From JBGAQP01 sp044220635 (lineage in GTDB: Bacteria; Pseudomonadota; Gammaproteobacteria; Burkholderiales; Usitatibacteraceae), in contig JBGAQP010000021.1 of assembly GCA_044220635.1 (NCBI GenBank), positions 1 through 64,000 on the forward strand: 64,000 nucleotides of DNA, written 5' to 3'. The translations under genes were made by a program, and so were the position numbers. The notes under the pieces are model-generated. The model was not told the origin of the DNA. It searched no databases and saw only the letters and a program-made list of their open reading frames with translations. Shown piece by piece: positions 32,576 through 41,311 of this stretch (position 1 is its first letter; the number at the start of each line of letters is the position of its first letter).

Positions 32576-34222
32576 ATGTCGAAGGGTTTCGGTCCATGGT
32601 CCGCGGTGCTCATCGCCTTCAGCCTGTTCATGGGGCAGCCCGCCCTCGCCGGGGACGGCCTCCAGGGCCAGGTCGCCGGCGTTCGATGGCTCGAGGAGAA
32701 CCTGGGGCGCGACGAGGTGCTCGTGCTCGATGCCTCGCCCGCCAAGCTCCACGCGGCCGGGCACATTCCGGGCGCGGTGAACGTCGATGTGTTCAGCTTC
32801 GGCGGCCGCGAGGTTTCCGCCGCCGAGATGGAGCGCCGCATCCAGTCCTGGGGCGTGAGCCCCGGGAAGAGGGTCGTCCTCTACGACCAGGGCGGCACCT
32901 ACTTCGCGACCAGCCTCTTCTTCGATCTGCACTACCACGGGTTTCCCGCGGAGAACCTGGCGGTCCTCGACGGCGGGCTCGCCCGGTGGAAGGCGGCGGG
33001 CGGAGCGCTCACGAAGGACGCGACCCCGGCCCCGAAGCCGGGGACGTTCCGCGTCGTGAAGCTCGAGGAGGATGCGCGCGTCCGGCTGCCGGAGTTCCTC
33101 GTCGCGTCCGGCGATCCGGCGAACAACGCGCTCGTCGAGGCGCTGGAGCCCAGCCAGCACTTCGGGGGCGCCAGGTTCTTCGATCGCGCCGGCCATGTTC
33201 CCCACGCGATCATGGTGCCCGCGGCGGACTTCTACAACGCGGACAAGACCTTCAAGTCCGCCGACGAGATCCGGCGCATGCTCGCCTACCTCGGCGTCAC
33301 GCCCGAGCAGCAGGTCTACACGCATTGCGGCGGCGGCATCGCCGCCAGCGTGCCGTTCTTCGCCGCGAAGTTCATCCTGGGCTTCCCCAGAGTCAAGCTC
33401 TACAAGGAATCCCAGCTCGAGTGGCTGCGCGACGACCGGGGGCTGCCTTTCTGGACCTTCGACGCGCCCAACCTGACGCGCGACAGGACCTGGCTGAACG
33501 GCTGGGGGAGCCCGATGATGCGCGCCTTCGGCATGGCCAGGCTCAGCGTCGTCGACGTGCGCCCGGCGTCGTCGTTCCGGAAGGCCCACCTGCCGTTCGC
33601 GATCAACGTCCCCGCGGAAGCGTTCCGGCGCCATCTCGCCTCGCCGGAGAAACTGGCCGAAGTCCTTGGCGCCGCCGGCGTCGACGCGGCCCACGAAGCG
33701 GTCATCGTTTCCGACGGGGGATTGAACCCCGATTCGGCGCTGGCCTTCCTCCTGCTCGAGACACTCGGGCAGAAGCGGGTCTCGGTCTTCTCGGAGTCCG
33801 TGGACGAATGGGGGTTCGCCGGCCTGCCGCTGGACAAGGAGACCGATGCGGCGCAGGCCGCGAAGGCACCGCAGGGCGCCTCGAGCGCGCCCACGAAATA
33901 CCCCGCCGACCTTCGCCGGGGCCTCGTGATCGGCGATCCCCAGGGCACCCGGGGGCTGTATCCGAAGGTCTATCTCGCTTCCGGCAAGGCGCTTCCGGCC
34001 CGGGTGCCGGAAGGCAAGGTGATCCACGTGCCGTACACGGAGCTCCTCAACGCCAACGCAACGCCCAAGGCCGCGAAGGACATCTGGAACGCGCTCGTGA
34101 AGGCGGGTGTGCCGCGCTATGCCGAGATCGTCAGCATCGCCGACGATCCGGGCGAGGCCGCGGTCAACTACTTCATCCTGAAGCTGATGGGTTACCCGGA
34201 CATCAAGGTGCTGGTGAAGTGA
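32576..34222 (+). CDS. Secreted multi-domain rhodanese (thiosulfate sulfurtransferase-like)
   Basis: A 548-residue protein with a Sec signal (residues 1-24, QPALA) and three rhodanese-like domains plus a C-terminal rhodanese-like segment. Domain 2 has the active cysteine in THCGGG (Cys251). Domain 1 has DQGG and domain 3 has SDGG at the equivalent loops, so both lack the catalytic Cys. The 1+2 pair resembles classic two-domain sulfurtransferases (RFPGHVPHA-like segment, DRAGHVPHA). The strong AAGGGGAGG supports the start. Predicted periplasmic sulfur transfer or sulfide handling. It has no close operon partner. Confidence 0.85.
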   Translation: MSKGFGPWSAVLIAFSLFMGQPALAGDGLQGQVAGVRWLEENLGRDEVLVLDASPAKLHAAGHIPGAVNVDVFSFGGREVSAAEMERRIQSWGVSPGKRVVLYDQGGTYFATSLFFDLHYHGFPAENLAVLDGGLARWKAAGGALTKDATPAPKPGTFRVVKLEEDARVRLPEFLVASGDPANNALVEALEPSQHFGGARFFDRAGHVPHAIMVPAADFYNADKTFKSADEIRRMLAYLGVTPEQQVYTHCGGGIAASVPFFAAKFILGFPRVKLYKESQLEWLRDDRGLPFWTFDAPNLTRDRTWLNGWGSPMMRAFGMARLSVVDVRPASSFRKAHLPFAINVPAEAFRRHLASPEKLAEVLGAAGVDAAHEAVIVSDGGLNPDSALAFLLLETLGQKRVSVFSESVDEWGFAGLPLDKETDAAQAAKAPQGASSAPTKYPADLRRGLVIGDPQGTRGLYPKVYLASGKALPARVPEGKVIHVPYTELLNANATPKAAKDIWNALVKAGVPRYAEIVSIADDPGEAAVNYFILKLMGYPDIKVLVK

Positions 34223-34258
34223 GCCGTCGATCCCATCGAACCGGAAGCCGCGCCGGGA

Positions 34259-35044
34259 TCACATCTGCCGGAAGCGGTGCAGGAAGCTCCGGCTCACGGG
34301 CAGCACCTCGCTGCGGCCCTTCAGGTGGATGTTCGCGGTCTCGTTGGCCCCGCGCGTGACGTGGCTGATCGCGCGCAGGTTCACCAGCACCGAGCGGTGC
34401 ACCTGCGCGAAGTGCTCGGGGTCGAGCTGCTCGGCGAGCTCCTTCAGCGGCGTGCGGATGAGCCCCTCGCCGGGCTTCCCGGCCTCGCCCCGCCACGCGA
34501 CCAGCGTGTACTTGTCGTCGGAACGCAGGAAGTCGATCTCATCGACCGAAACGAGGCGCAACGCCTGCCCGACGGAGACGTGGATCCAGCGCAGCGGCGC
34601 CGGGCCGGCCTTGCGGCCCAGGTGCGCCGCCAGTTGCTCGAGAAGGGCCTCGACATCCGGCGTCGGTTCCGTGGCGCGAAGCCGCGCCTGGAGCCGCGCG
34701 ACCGTGTCCGCGAGGCGCGCGGGCTCCAGCGGCTTCACCAGGTAGTCGATCGCCTCCTGCTCGAAGGCCTGGACCGCGTACTGGTCGAAGGCGGTGACGA
34801 ACACGAGATGGGCGCGGCGGCCGATTCTCCGCGCCGCTTCCACGCCCGAGAGGCCCGGCATGTGCACGTCGAGGAAGCAGATGTCGGGCCGCAACGCCTC
34901 GAACTGCTCGACGGCCTCGCGGCCGTTGCGCGCCTGCGCCACCACCTCCAGCTCGGGCCAGGCTTCCGCCAGCATGCGCGCGAGCGACTTGCGCAGCAGC
35001 GGCTCGTCGTCGGTGATGAGCGCGGTGGGCCTTGGGCCGCTCAT
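34259..35044 (-). CDS. LytTR-family response regulator
   Basis: A 261-residue regulator. The receiver has TDDEP (11-15), phospho-acceptor Asp59 (CFLDVHMPG) and Lys near 108 (DYLVKPLEP). A linker leads to the LytTR DNA-binding domain (about 160-258), with VDEIDFLRSDDKYT and HRSVLVNLRAI. Its ATG overlaps the stop of the upstream kinase (ATGA at 35041-35044), so the two form a tight operon. LytTR regulators usually bind direct repeats. Targets are unknown. Confidence 0.92.
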   Translation of the reverse strand: MSGPRPTALITDDEPLLRKSLARMLAEAWPELEVVAQARNGREAVEQFEALRPDICFLDVHMPGLSGVEAARRIGRRAHLVFVTAFDQYAVQAFEQEAIDYLVKPLEPARLADTVARLQARLRATEPTPDVEALLEQLAAHLGRKAGPAPLRWIHVSVGQALRLVSVDEIDFLRSDDKYTLVAWRGEAGKPGEGLIRTPLKELAEQLDPEHFAQVHRSVLVNLRAISHVTRGANETANIHLKGRSEVLPVSRSFLHRFRQM

Positions 35045-36126
35045 GCCGGACTCGCCCGGGCCGGGAAGTCGACCTGCGCGCTGACGCCCCGGGGAACGAG
35101 CGGGGAGACGCGCAGCTCGGCGTCGCCCCCGAACACCAGCTGCAGACGCTCGCGCAGCGCCGCGAGGCCCGTGCCCAGCCCCTCGCCCTCGCGTTGCAGG
35201 CCCACGCCGGTGTCGCGGACCTCCGCGAGGCAACGGCCGTCTTGCACCCGCACGCGGACCTCGATCCGGCCGCCTTCCTCGCTCGGGTCGATCCCGTGGC
35301 GCACGGCGTTCTCGACCAGCGTCAGGAGCGTCGTGGGCGGGCAGCGCAGCGCCTTCGCGGCCTCGTCGACCTGCAGCGTGTACTGGAGCCGGTCGGGCAT
35401 GCGCATGTGCATCAGCTCGAGATAGGCGCTCACCAGCTGCAATTCCTGCTCGAGCGTGGTGGCCGCCTCGTGCAGGCGGGGCACCGCCGCGCGCAGGTAG
35501 GCGATGAGGCTGTCGAGCACGGTCGATGCCTGCGGCGAGCCGGAAACCACCAGCTCGCGGACATTCGCCAGCGTGTTGAACAGGAAGTGGGGCTCGACCT
35601 GCGCCTGCAGCAGGCGCAGCCGCGAGTCGAGCGCCTTGCGCTCGAGCTCGCTGCGTTCGAGCTCGAAGGCCATTGCCTGTCTCTGCGCCGCGAAGTCGCG
35701 CTGGCGGAAGAGCGCCGCGACGGCCGTCCACGGCGCCACCAGCAGTCCGGTCATGGTCATCAACATGAAGCCGTTCAGGCGCAGCTCGTTGCGCCAGAAC
35801 GGCGGCTGGTCGGCGCCCGTGGTCGCCAGGTAGTACGCGAGCACGGCCCAGGGCACCACGAAGGCCACGCCCAGCACCTGCAGCACCCAGCGCGCGAGCC
35901 ACCGGGGCAGCCGCGCCGGCCATTGCTCGAAGATCCCGAAGGCCAGCAACGCGGCCAGCCCGATCGGCAACTCGCGGGCGGCCACGGCCCACGCCGGGAC
36001 CTTCGTGAACGCGGGGCTGATGAGCAGGCCGACGAGCGCCGACACGCCGAGCGCGAGCAGGACTCGCCGCCAGCCCAGCATCAGGGCGAGGCCGCGCGGG
36101 GCCGGGGACGCGATCGCGGAAGCCAT
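35041..36126 (-). CDS. LytS/YehU-type sensor histidine kinase
   Basis: A 361-residue kinase with four transmembrane helices in the first 150 residues, a short coiled coil, then a His_kinase domain with the phospho-acceptor in QVEPHFLFNTLANVREL. A HATPase region has N-box LVENAVRHGI and G-box RDTGVGL. There is no separate periplasmic or GAF sensor, so sensing is likely through the membrane helices. It overlaps the LytTR regulator gene. On the minus strand TAATAT lies about 9 nt before the ATG, too near for a normal leader. Confidence 0.9.
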   Translation of the reverse strand: MASAIASPAPRGLALMLGWRRVLLALGVSALVGLLISPAFTKVPAWAVAARELPIGLAALLAFGIFEQWPARLPRWLARWVLQVLGVAFVVPWAVLAYYLATTGADQPPFWRNELRLNGFMLMTMTGLLVAPWTAVAALFRQRDFAAQRQAMAFELERSELERKALDSRLRLLQAQVEPHFLFNTLANVRELVVSGSPQASTVLDSLIAYLRAAVPRLHEAATTLEQELQLVSAYLELMHMRMPDRLQYTLQVDEAAKALRCPPTTLLTLVENAVRHGIDPSEEGGRIEVRVRVQDGRCLAEVRDTGVGLQREGEGLGTGLAALRERLQLVFGGDAELRVSPLVPRGVSAQVDFPARASPA

Positions 36127-36305
36127 GGTCCGACGATATTAGCGATTCCGTGGCCGGGGTTGGACCCCGATCGGACGAGCCACGCTGCGGGATGTCCGGG
36201 CCACGAAAGGGAGCGACGGGTTGCGGCGCCCGTCGGCCGGATGCGTGCATTGTGCGCCCGGCGGTTGGCGTATATCTTCGAGGCGCCCCTCACCGGGAGG
36301 AGACC

Positions 36306-36788
36306 ATGAAACGTTTCGCCGTCGTCGTTGGCGCTGCGCTGCTTCTGTTTGCGGCCGAGGGATACGCCGCCTACGAAGACCTGATCAAGAAGGCGTGTGG
36401 CCAGGGATTGCCGTGGAGGCTGCCCAAGCCGACCGGGGGGCTCTCGACGGTCGAGGCCCCGATCAAGCTCGACGGAACGGCGGGCCAGATGCTGACGGTC
36501 TGCAACTGCACCGCCGATGCCGCGGGAAAGACCGCGGCCGTGTGGGTTCGGTCCTCGGCGTCGTCGGGGATCGGCACGATGCGCAGTGCCGGAAAGCCGA
36601 AGGCCGCTCCGAAACCGGATGGTGGAAAGGCCGCGGCGTCGAAGGGCGGCGAAGGCGGAACCGTCGCGCACCTGCTTCCCCCCGGCAGCTGCATCTGGGC
36701 GGGCAGCCCGACGATCGTCCTGGCGCTGGTCGACACCGACTTCGAGTCCTGGGGAACCTTCGGGCCCACCGACGCGGCGTTGAAATGA
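36306..36788 (+). CDS. Secreted protein, unknown
   Basis: A 160-residue protein with a Sec signal (residues 1-21, AEGYA) and four cysteines in the mature part (ACGQG, VCNCT, SCIWAG), likely disulfide bonded. A lysine/alanine-rich loop lies in the middle (KPKAAPKPDGGKAAASKG). GGGAGGAG precedes the ATG. TATATC at 36271-36276 with TTGTGC 15 nt upstream is a possible promoter. Its stop overlaps the next start (ATGA), so it is made together with the TfoX-N protein. No family is recognised. Confidence 0.72.
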   Translation: MKRFAVVVGAALLLFAAEGYAAYEDLIKKACGQGLPWRLPKPTGGLSTVEAPIKLDGTAGQMLTVCNCTADAAGKTAAVWVRSSASSGIGTMRSAGKPKAAPKPDGGKAAASKGGEGGTVAHLLPPGSCIWAGSPTIVLALVDTDFESWGTFGPTDAALK

Positions 36789-37126
36789 AAGCCGAACCAC
36801 CCAAGCCCGGCCGCAAGGAACAGATCGACGCATTGCTCCTCGCGCTCCCGGGCGTGAGCGCGAGGAAGTTGAACGCCCTCGACGCCTACTTCGTGGCGGA
36901 CAAGATGTTCGCCTGCATCAGCGGCAACGGCATCGGCATTCGCCTGCCCGTCGCGACCGCCACCGAGCTGCAGTTCTCGCGCGCCAACGTCGTCCCCTTC
37001 GCGCCCGGCGGCATGGCGAGCACCCGCGAGTGGATCCAGATCGACCGGGAGGATGCGGCGGAGTACGAGAAGGACCTGGAGCTCTTCCAGGCTTCGATCG
37101 ATTTCGTGAAGGGCGGGCGCCGATAG
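36785..37126 (+). CDS. TfoX N-terminal domain protein
   Basis: A 113-residue protein matching the TfoX N-terminal fold. ARKLNALDAYFVADKMFACISG corresponds to the family's mobile ARK-LFGG-YFV-GKMFA core, followed by RLPVATATEL, PFAPGG and a tail with W and paired acidic residues. It lacks the C-terminal TfoX domain, as do many small TfoX-N proteins whose role is unknown; they are not competence regulators by default. Cytosolic. It overlaps the secreted protein gene by 4 bp, an odd pairing of a secreted and a cytosolic product. Confidence 0.82.
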   Translation: MKAEPPKPGRKEQIDALLLALPGVSARKLNALDAYFVADKMFACISGNGIGIRLPVATATELQFSRANVVPFAPGGMASTREWIQIDREDAAEYEKDLELFQASIDFVKGGRR

Positions 37127-37165
37127 ATCGGTGGCCAGGCGCCGGAAGCCGACCGCTTCCGCGGA

Positions 37166-38947
37166 CTACTTGACCCCCCACGAGTCGCGAAGGGTGACGG
37201 TGCGCACGAACACGGCTTCGCCCGGTTTCCCGGCAGCCATGGGGTCGATGGTGAAGTAGCCGTGGCGCTCGAACTGGAGCCGCTCTTCGGCCTTCACCTC
37301 TTTCAAGGAAGGCTCCAGGTACGCCGATATCACTCCGAGCGATTCCGGATTGAGATCGTCGAGGTATTGACCGGTCGCCTTCCCGGGATGAGCCACCTTG
37401 AACAGCCGATCGTAGAGGCGCACCTCGGCCTCGCAGGCATGAGCCGCCGAAACCCAGTGGATCGTCCCCTTCACCTTGTAGTTGTTCGCCCCCTCGGTCC
37501 CTGACTTCGAGTCGGGGTAGTAGTCGCAGTGCACCTCGGTGACTTGCCCCGAAGCGGCGTCCTTCGAGTATCCCGTGCAGCGAACGACGAAGCCGTACTT
37601 CAGCCGGACCTGGTTGCCGGGGAACAGCCGGAAGTAGCCCTTCGAGGGGACTTCCATGAAGTCCTCCCGCTCGATCCACAGTTCCTTCGAGAACGGCATC
37701 GCGCGCTTGCCCCAGTCCGGCTTCTGCGGATGGTTGGGCGCGAAGCATTCCTCGCTCTGCCCCTCGGGGTAGTTGTCGATCACGAGCTTCAACGGATCGA
37801 GCACCGCGATGCGCCGGGGCGCCACCTCGTTCAGGTGCTCGCGCATGCAATCCTCGAGCACCGAGGGGTCGATCCAGTTGTCGGCCTTGGACACACCGAT
37901 TCGCTCGGCGAAGAGCCGGAAGCCCTCGGGCGTGAAGCCGCGGCGGCGCGCTCCCACCAGAGTCGGCATGCGCGGATCGTCCCACCCGTCCACGTGCCCC
38001 TCGTCCACGAGCTGCTTGAGGAAGCGCTTGCTCATGACGGTGTAGGTCATGTTGAGGCGCGAGAATTCGATCTGCTGCGGCAGCGGCCTCTGCAGGAGGT
38101 CGAGCTCCGCGAGCCTCTCCAGCACCCAGTCGTAGAACGGGCGCTGGTCCTCGAATTCCAGCGTGCAGATGGAGTGGGTGATGTTCTCGAGCGCGTCCTC
38201 GATCGGGTGCGCGTAGGTGTACATCGGGTACACGCACCACTTGTGTCCCGTCCGATGATGCTCCGCCTTCTTGATGCGGTAGATCGCGGGGTCGCGCATG
38301 TTGATGTTGGGCGAGGCCATGTCGATCTTCGCGCGCAGCACGTGCGCGCCGTCGGGATGCTTGCCGTCCCTCATCTCGCGGAAGAGCTTCAGGTTCTCCC
38401 CGGGCGAGCGGTTGCGGTAGGGCGAGTCCTTTCCCGGCTCCTGGAAGGTGCCGCGATTGCGCGCCATCTCTTCCGTCGATTGCGAATCCACGTAGGCGTG
38501 GCCCGCCTCGATCAAGGCTTCCGCGAACTCGTACATCCAGTCGAAGTAGTCGCTCGCGAAGTAGAGGTGCTCGTCGTTTCGTCCCCAGTGGAACCCGAGC
38601 CAGTGCACGGCATCGAGGATCCCGTCGACGAACTCCTGCTCCTCCTTCTCCGGGTTGGTGTCGTCGAAGCGCATGTGGCAGATGCCGCCGAACTCCTCGG
38701 CCAGGCCGAAGTTCAGGCAGATCGACTTCGCGTGCCCGATGTGGAGGTAGCCGTTGGGCTCGGGGGGGAAGCGCGTGCGCACTTTCGCGGGGTCGAGGTG
38801 CGCGCCCTGGTGCGTGGCGAGGGGCCCGGGCTTCCCGCCCCAGCGGCGGGCCGAATACTTGCCGCTCTCGAGGTCGGCCTCGATGCGCTGCTTGATGAAG
38901 TTGGTGACGTGGGCGCTCTCGGGGGCGCCTTTCGAATCGTTGGGCAT
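37166..38947 (-). CDS. glnS: Glutaminyl-tRNA synthetase
   Basis: A 593-residue class I synthetase, slightly longer than the E. coli enzyme. The catalytic fold has PNGYLHIGHAKSI (HIGH) and VMSKRFL (the KMSKS counterpart). The family segments DPAIYRIKKAEHHRTG and TDKWCVYPMY-like HKWCVYPMYTYAHPIEDA are present. Two beta-barrel anticodon-binding domains form the C-terminal third. It charges tRNA-Gln in the cytosol, so this organism does not rely only on the GatCAB pathway. It is divergent from a secreted protein gene with 83 bp between start codons. Confidence 0.97.
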   Translation of the reverse strand: MPNDSKGAPESAHVTNFIKQRIEADLESGKYSARRWGGKPGPLATHQGAHLDPAKVRTRFPPEPNGYLHIGHAKSICLNFGLAEEFGGICHMRFDDTNPEKEEQEFVDGILDAVHWLGFHWGRNDEHLYFASDYFDWMYEFAEALIEAGHAYVDSQSTEEMARNRGTFQEPGKDSPYRNRSPGENLKLFREMRDGKHPDGAHVLRAKIDMASPNINMRDPAIYRIKKAEHHRTGHKWCVYPMYTYAHPIEDALENITHSICTLEFEDQRPFYDWVLERLAELDLLQRPLPQQIEFSRLNMTYTVMSKRFLKQLVDEGHVDGWDDPRMPTLVGARRRGFTPEGFRLFAERIGVSKADNWIDPSVLEDCMREHLNEVAPRRIAVLDPLKLVIDNYPEGQSEECFAPNHPQKPDWGKRAMPFSKELWIEREDFMEVPSKGYFRLFPGNQVRLKYGFVVRCTGYSKDAASGQVTEVHCDYYPDSKSGTEGANNYKVKGTIHWVSAAHACEAEVRLYDRLFKVAHPGKATGQYLDDLNPESLGVISAYLEPSLKEVKAEERLQFERHGYFTIDPMAAGKPGEAVFVRTVTLRDSWGVK

Positions 38948-39030
38948 TGCGGTTCCGGCCTTTGTGCAGTGCGGAAAAGGCTATTTTGGCCGATTCCGGG
39001 TCGAAGCAGGGAATTCGGTACTCTGTCGGC

Positions 39031-40398
39031 ATGATTCGTTCGCTCCTCCTGCTGATCGCCCTGATCCCGGCCGCGGTGGCCCACGCCGCCACCGTCGCGC
39101 AGGCGGTGACGCCGCCACGCACGAGCGTCGAGGGCGGCCAGTCGCAGGTCTTCTCCGCGCGCTTCCTCACGGCCACGGGCCAGCCCGCCGCGGGGGAGAT
39201 GGTCACCTTCACCAACGACGCCTGCGGGTTCTTCTCCAACGGCGCGCTTTTCATGACGGTGCCGGCGGACGCGAACGGGGTCGCCTCGGTGAGCTTCACC
39301 GCGTTCACCTCGGGCGGCGTCACCTGCTTCGTGAACGCCACCGCCGGGGCGAGCGTCTCGTTCCACGTCGTCACCTATCGCCAGGACCAGCTCTCGATCG
39401 CGGTCGGCACCGCGGTCCTCTTCTCGCCGCAGGCGCCCACCGAGATCGAGGTCTCGGTCCGCATGGGCGTCACGGTGCTCTACGAGGCCGAGGTCTCGGC
39501 GCGCCTCGTTCCCGGCGCCTCGAACGCGGCGCTCGCGCCCGCGAGCGCGAGCACCGGGCAGTCCGGCAAGGTCGCCTTCCAGCTCACGCCCGAGCGGATC
39601 GAGGGCGAATACGAGGTCGAGGTCGCCTTCAAGGGCCTCACGCGCCGCATCGCCGTCTTCTACAGCAACGCCGGGCGCCCGTACCAGGACCTCTGGTGGG
39701 CGGGCGAGGCGGAGAACGGCTGGGGCATGAGCATCGTGCAGCACGGCGAGACGCTCTTCTCGGTGATCTACGCCTACGACGCGGCGGGCCGTCCCGTGTG
39801 GTACGTGATGCCGGGAGGCACGTGGAACGCGACGCGGACGGCCTACACGGGAGCGCTCTACACGCCCGCGAGCGCGCCGTACTATGCCTACGACGCCACG
39901 CGCCTCGTCGTCGGACCCTCCGTGGGAACAGCCACGCTCACCTTCTCGGGAACGAACGACGCGTTCCTCGACTACGCGATCGGCGGCGCGACGGGCCGGA
40001 AGGCGATCGTCCGCCAGCCCTTCGGCACCTTCGGGCTCACGCCGCGCCCCGGCGTCGGCGACCTGTGGTGGGGCGGCGAGCGCCAGAACGGCTGGGGCAT
40101 CGCGGTGCTCAAGCAGTTTGGCGCGCTCTTCGCGGTCTGGCTCACCTACGACGCGACCGGGGCGCCGACGTGGTTCGCCATGCCCGCGGGCCAGTGGACC
40201 GACGCGAGCACCTGGGAGGGGCGCGTATATCGCACGGCGGGCTCGCCCTGGGCGGGCGCGGCCTACAGCGCCGCGGCGCTGCGCGTGACCGATGTCGGGA
40301 GCTTCCGCATGCGCGTGATCGGCACCACGGGCATCACCTTCGACTACGCGATCGAGGGGCGCTCGGGTACGCTCGACCTCACGCGCCAGCCGTTCTAG
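39031..40398 (+). CDS. Secreted Ig-like protein with two Trp-rich WWxGxxxNGWG repeats
   Basis: A 455-residue protein. Signal peptide 1-18 (AVAHA) is followed by Ig-like/invasin-type beta domains (about 22-210) and two C-terminal repeats of about 110 residues. Each repeat starts LWWxGExxNGWG, continues with YDAxGxPxWYVMPxG and ends in xxRQPF. The same pair of repeats ends the paralogue at 45166-47022. ATG at 39031 is chosen because it starts the signal peptide; the frame is open upstream. Its TAG stop shares bases with the opposite gene's stop (CTAG). Probable surface or periplasmic protein of unknown function. Confidence 0.78.
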   Translation: MIRSLLLLIALIPAAVAHAATVAQAVTPPRTSVEGGQSQVFSARFLTATGQPAAGEMVTFTNDACGFFSNGALFMTVPADANGVASVSFTAFTSGGVTCFVNATAGASVSFHVVTYRQDQLSIAVGTAVLFSPQAPTEIEVSVRMGVTVLYEAEVSARLVPGASNAALAPASASTGQSGKVAFQLTPERIEGEYEVEVAFKGLTRRIAVFYSNAGRPYQDLWWAGEAENGWGMSIVQHGETLFSVIYAYDAAGRPVWYVMPGGTWNATRTAYTGALYTPASAPYYAYDATRLVVGPSVGTATLTFSGTNDAFLDYAIGGATGRKAIVRQPFGTFGLTPRPGVGDLWWGGERQNGWGIAVLKQFGALFAVWLTYDATGAPTWFAMPAGQWTDASTWEGRVYRTAGSPWAGAAYSAAALRVTDVGSFRMRVIGTTGITFDYAIEGRSGTLDLTRQPF

Positions 40399-41171
40399 GG
40401 CTTCGCGAGCCGCGCGCGCAAGTCGCGGACCGTGGCGAAGGGGCCGTCGAGCTTCGTCGCGGCGAACTTGAGCGTCGCGTGGGAACCCTTCTTCATTTCC
40501 GAGGGGCCGAAGCGCCAGGCGCTCCAGCCGGCGAGGCTCGCGGAATCGTCCAATTTCCGGTCCCTGGCCGCACCTCCCGCGGTGCCCGCGAAGGTCCAGC
40601 GCCGCCGCGCGCCGCCCTTGGCTTCCGAGCTCGCCTCGACCTCGAGGTCGAAGGCGACGCTCGCCGCGTCCACGCGCCGCACCGTGCCCTTGAGCGACCA
40701 CGGCGCGCCGAACTGCGCGTTCGAGGTGGAAGTGGAGACCACGAGCGGCATCTTGTCGTTGCGGTGCTGCACCGCGTGCTTCGCCGTCACCGAGGCCGGC
40801 CCCCGGGGCATCGCCGCGTCCAGGAGCTGCGTGAGGATCTTCAGGTTCAGCACGGCGACGTCGAGCGGGTCGATCTCGAAGCCCTTCTCGGGCTCGAAGC
40901 CGCGCGTCGCGATCGCCTCCCCGCCGACGAGCAGCATCGAGCCCTTCGTGCGCCCCTTCGGGCCCGGCGTGTCGAGCTCGAGCGCGAGGTCGGAGGCGTC
41001 CGCGAACGCGCGGTACTTCCACGTCCCGGTCGCCCCCTCGGGCGTCTTCACGGCGAGCGTGTAATCGGCGAGCTCCGCCCAGGGCGAGGCGCGCACCGCG
41101 TGCGGGTTGGCTTGCGCGAACGCGCCCAGGGGAACGAGGAGGACGGCGGCGAGCAGTGGTCGGATTCCCAT
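40395..41171 (-). CDS. Secreted protein, DUF3108-like candidate
   Basis: A 258-residue protein with signal peptide 1-19 (LGAFAQ). The mature part is beta-rich with regularly spaced strands (SPWAELADYTLAVKT, then GTWKYRAFADASDL). Residues in the segment EKGFEIDPLDVAVLNLKILTQLL resemble DUF3108-type periplasmic proteins, but I cannot assign the family with confidence. It is convergent with and overlaps the previous gene by its stop codon. The start codon lies about 20 bp from a REP-like half-element. Confidence 0.7.
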   Translation of the reverse strand: MGIRPLLAAVLLVPLGAFAQANPHAVRASPWAELADYTLAVKTPEGATGTWKYRAFADASDLALELDTPGPKGRTKGSMLLVGGEAIATRGFEPEKGFEIDPLDVAVLNLKILTQLLDAAMPRGPASVTAKHAVQHRNDKMPLVVSTSTSNAQFGAPWSLKGTVRRVDAASVAFDLEVEASSEAKGGARRRWTFAGTAGGAARDRKLDDSASLAGWSAWRFGPSEMKKGSHATLKFAATKLDGPFATVRDLRARLAKP

Positions 41172-41192
41172 GGCGCCGCCATTGTAATTGCA

Positions 41193-41227
41193 GAAAATGG
41201 GGACAGTCCCCATTTATCGTTTGTAAC
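41193..41227. repeat. Half-copy of the REPIN-like element
   Basis: One arm (GAAAATGGGGACAGTCCCC..., ending TTTGTAAC) identical over 35 nt to the right arm of the copy at 47073-47111. The second arm is missing. A degenerate GGGGACAG occurs at 41247, within an imperfect hairpin 41241-41262. It lies between the divergent secreted protein and hydrolase genes. Confidence 0.8.
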
Positions 41228-41311
41228 TTGGACTGCTACCGGCGAAGGGGACAGTTCGCGCCGGGAGACTGTAATCTGTGTCGCAGGCCACGAGAGAGGT
41301 CCGACCCCCGC

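Noticed and set aside
41156..41311. Coding extension of the hydrolase upstream of 41312
   Set aside because: The open frame runs through the REP half-copy and intergenic sequence and shows no conserved residues.
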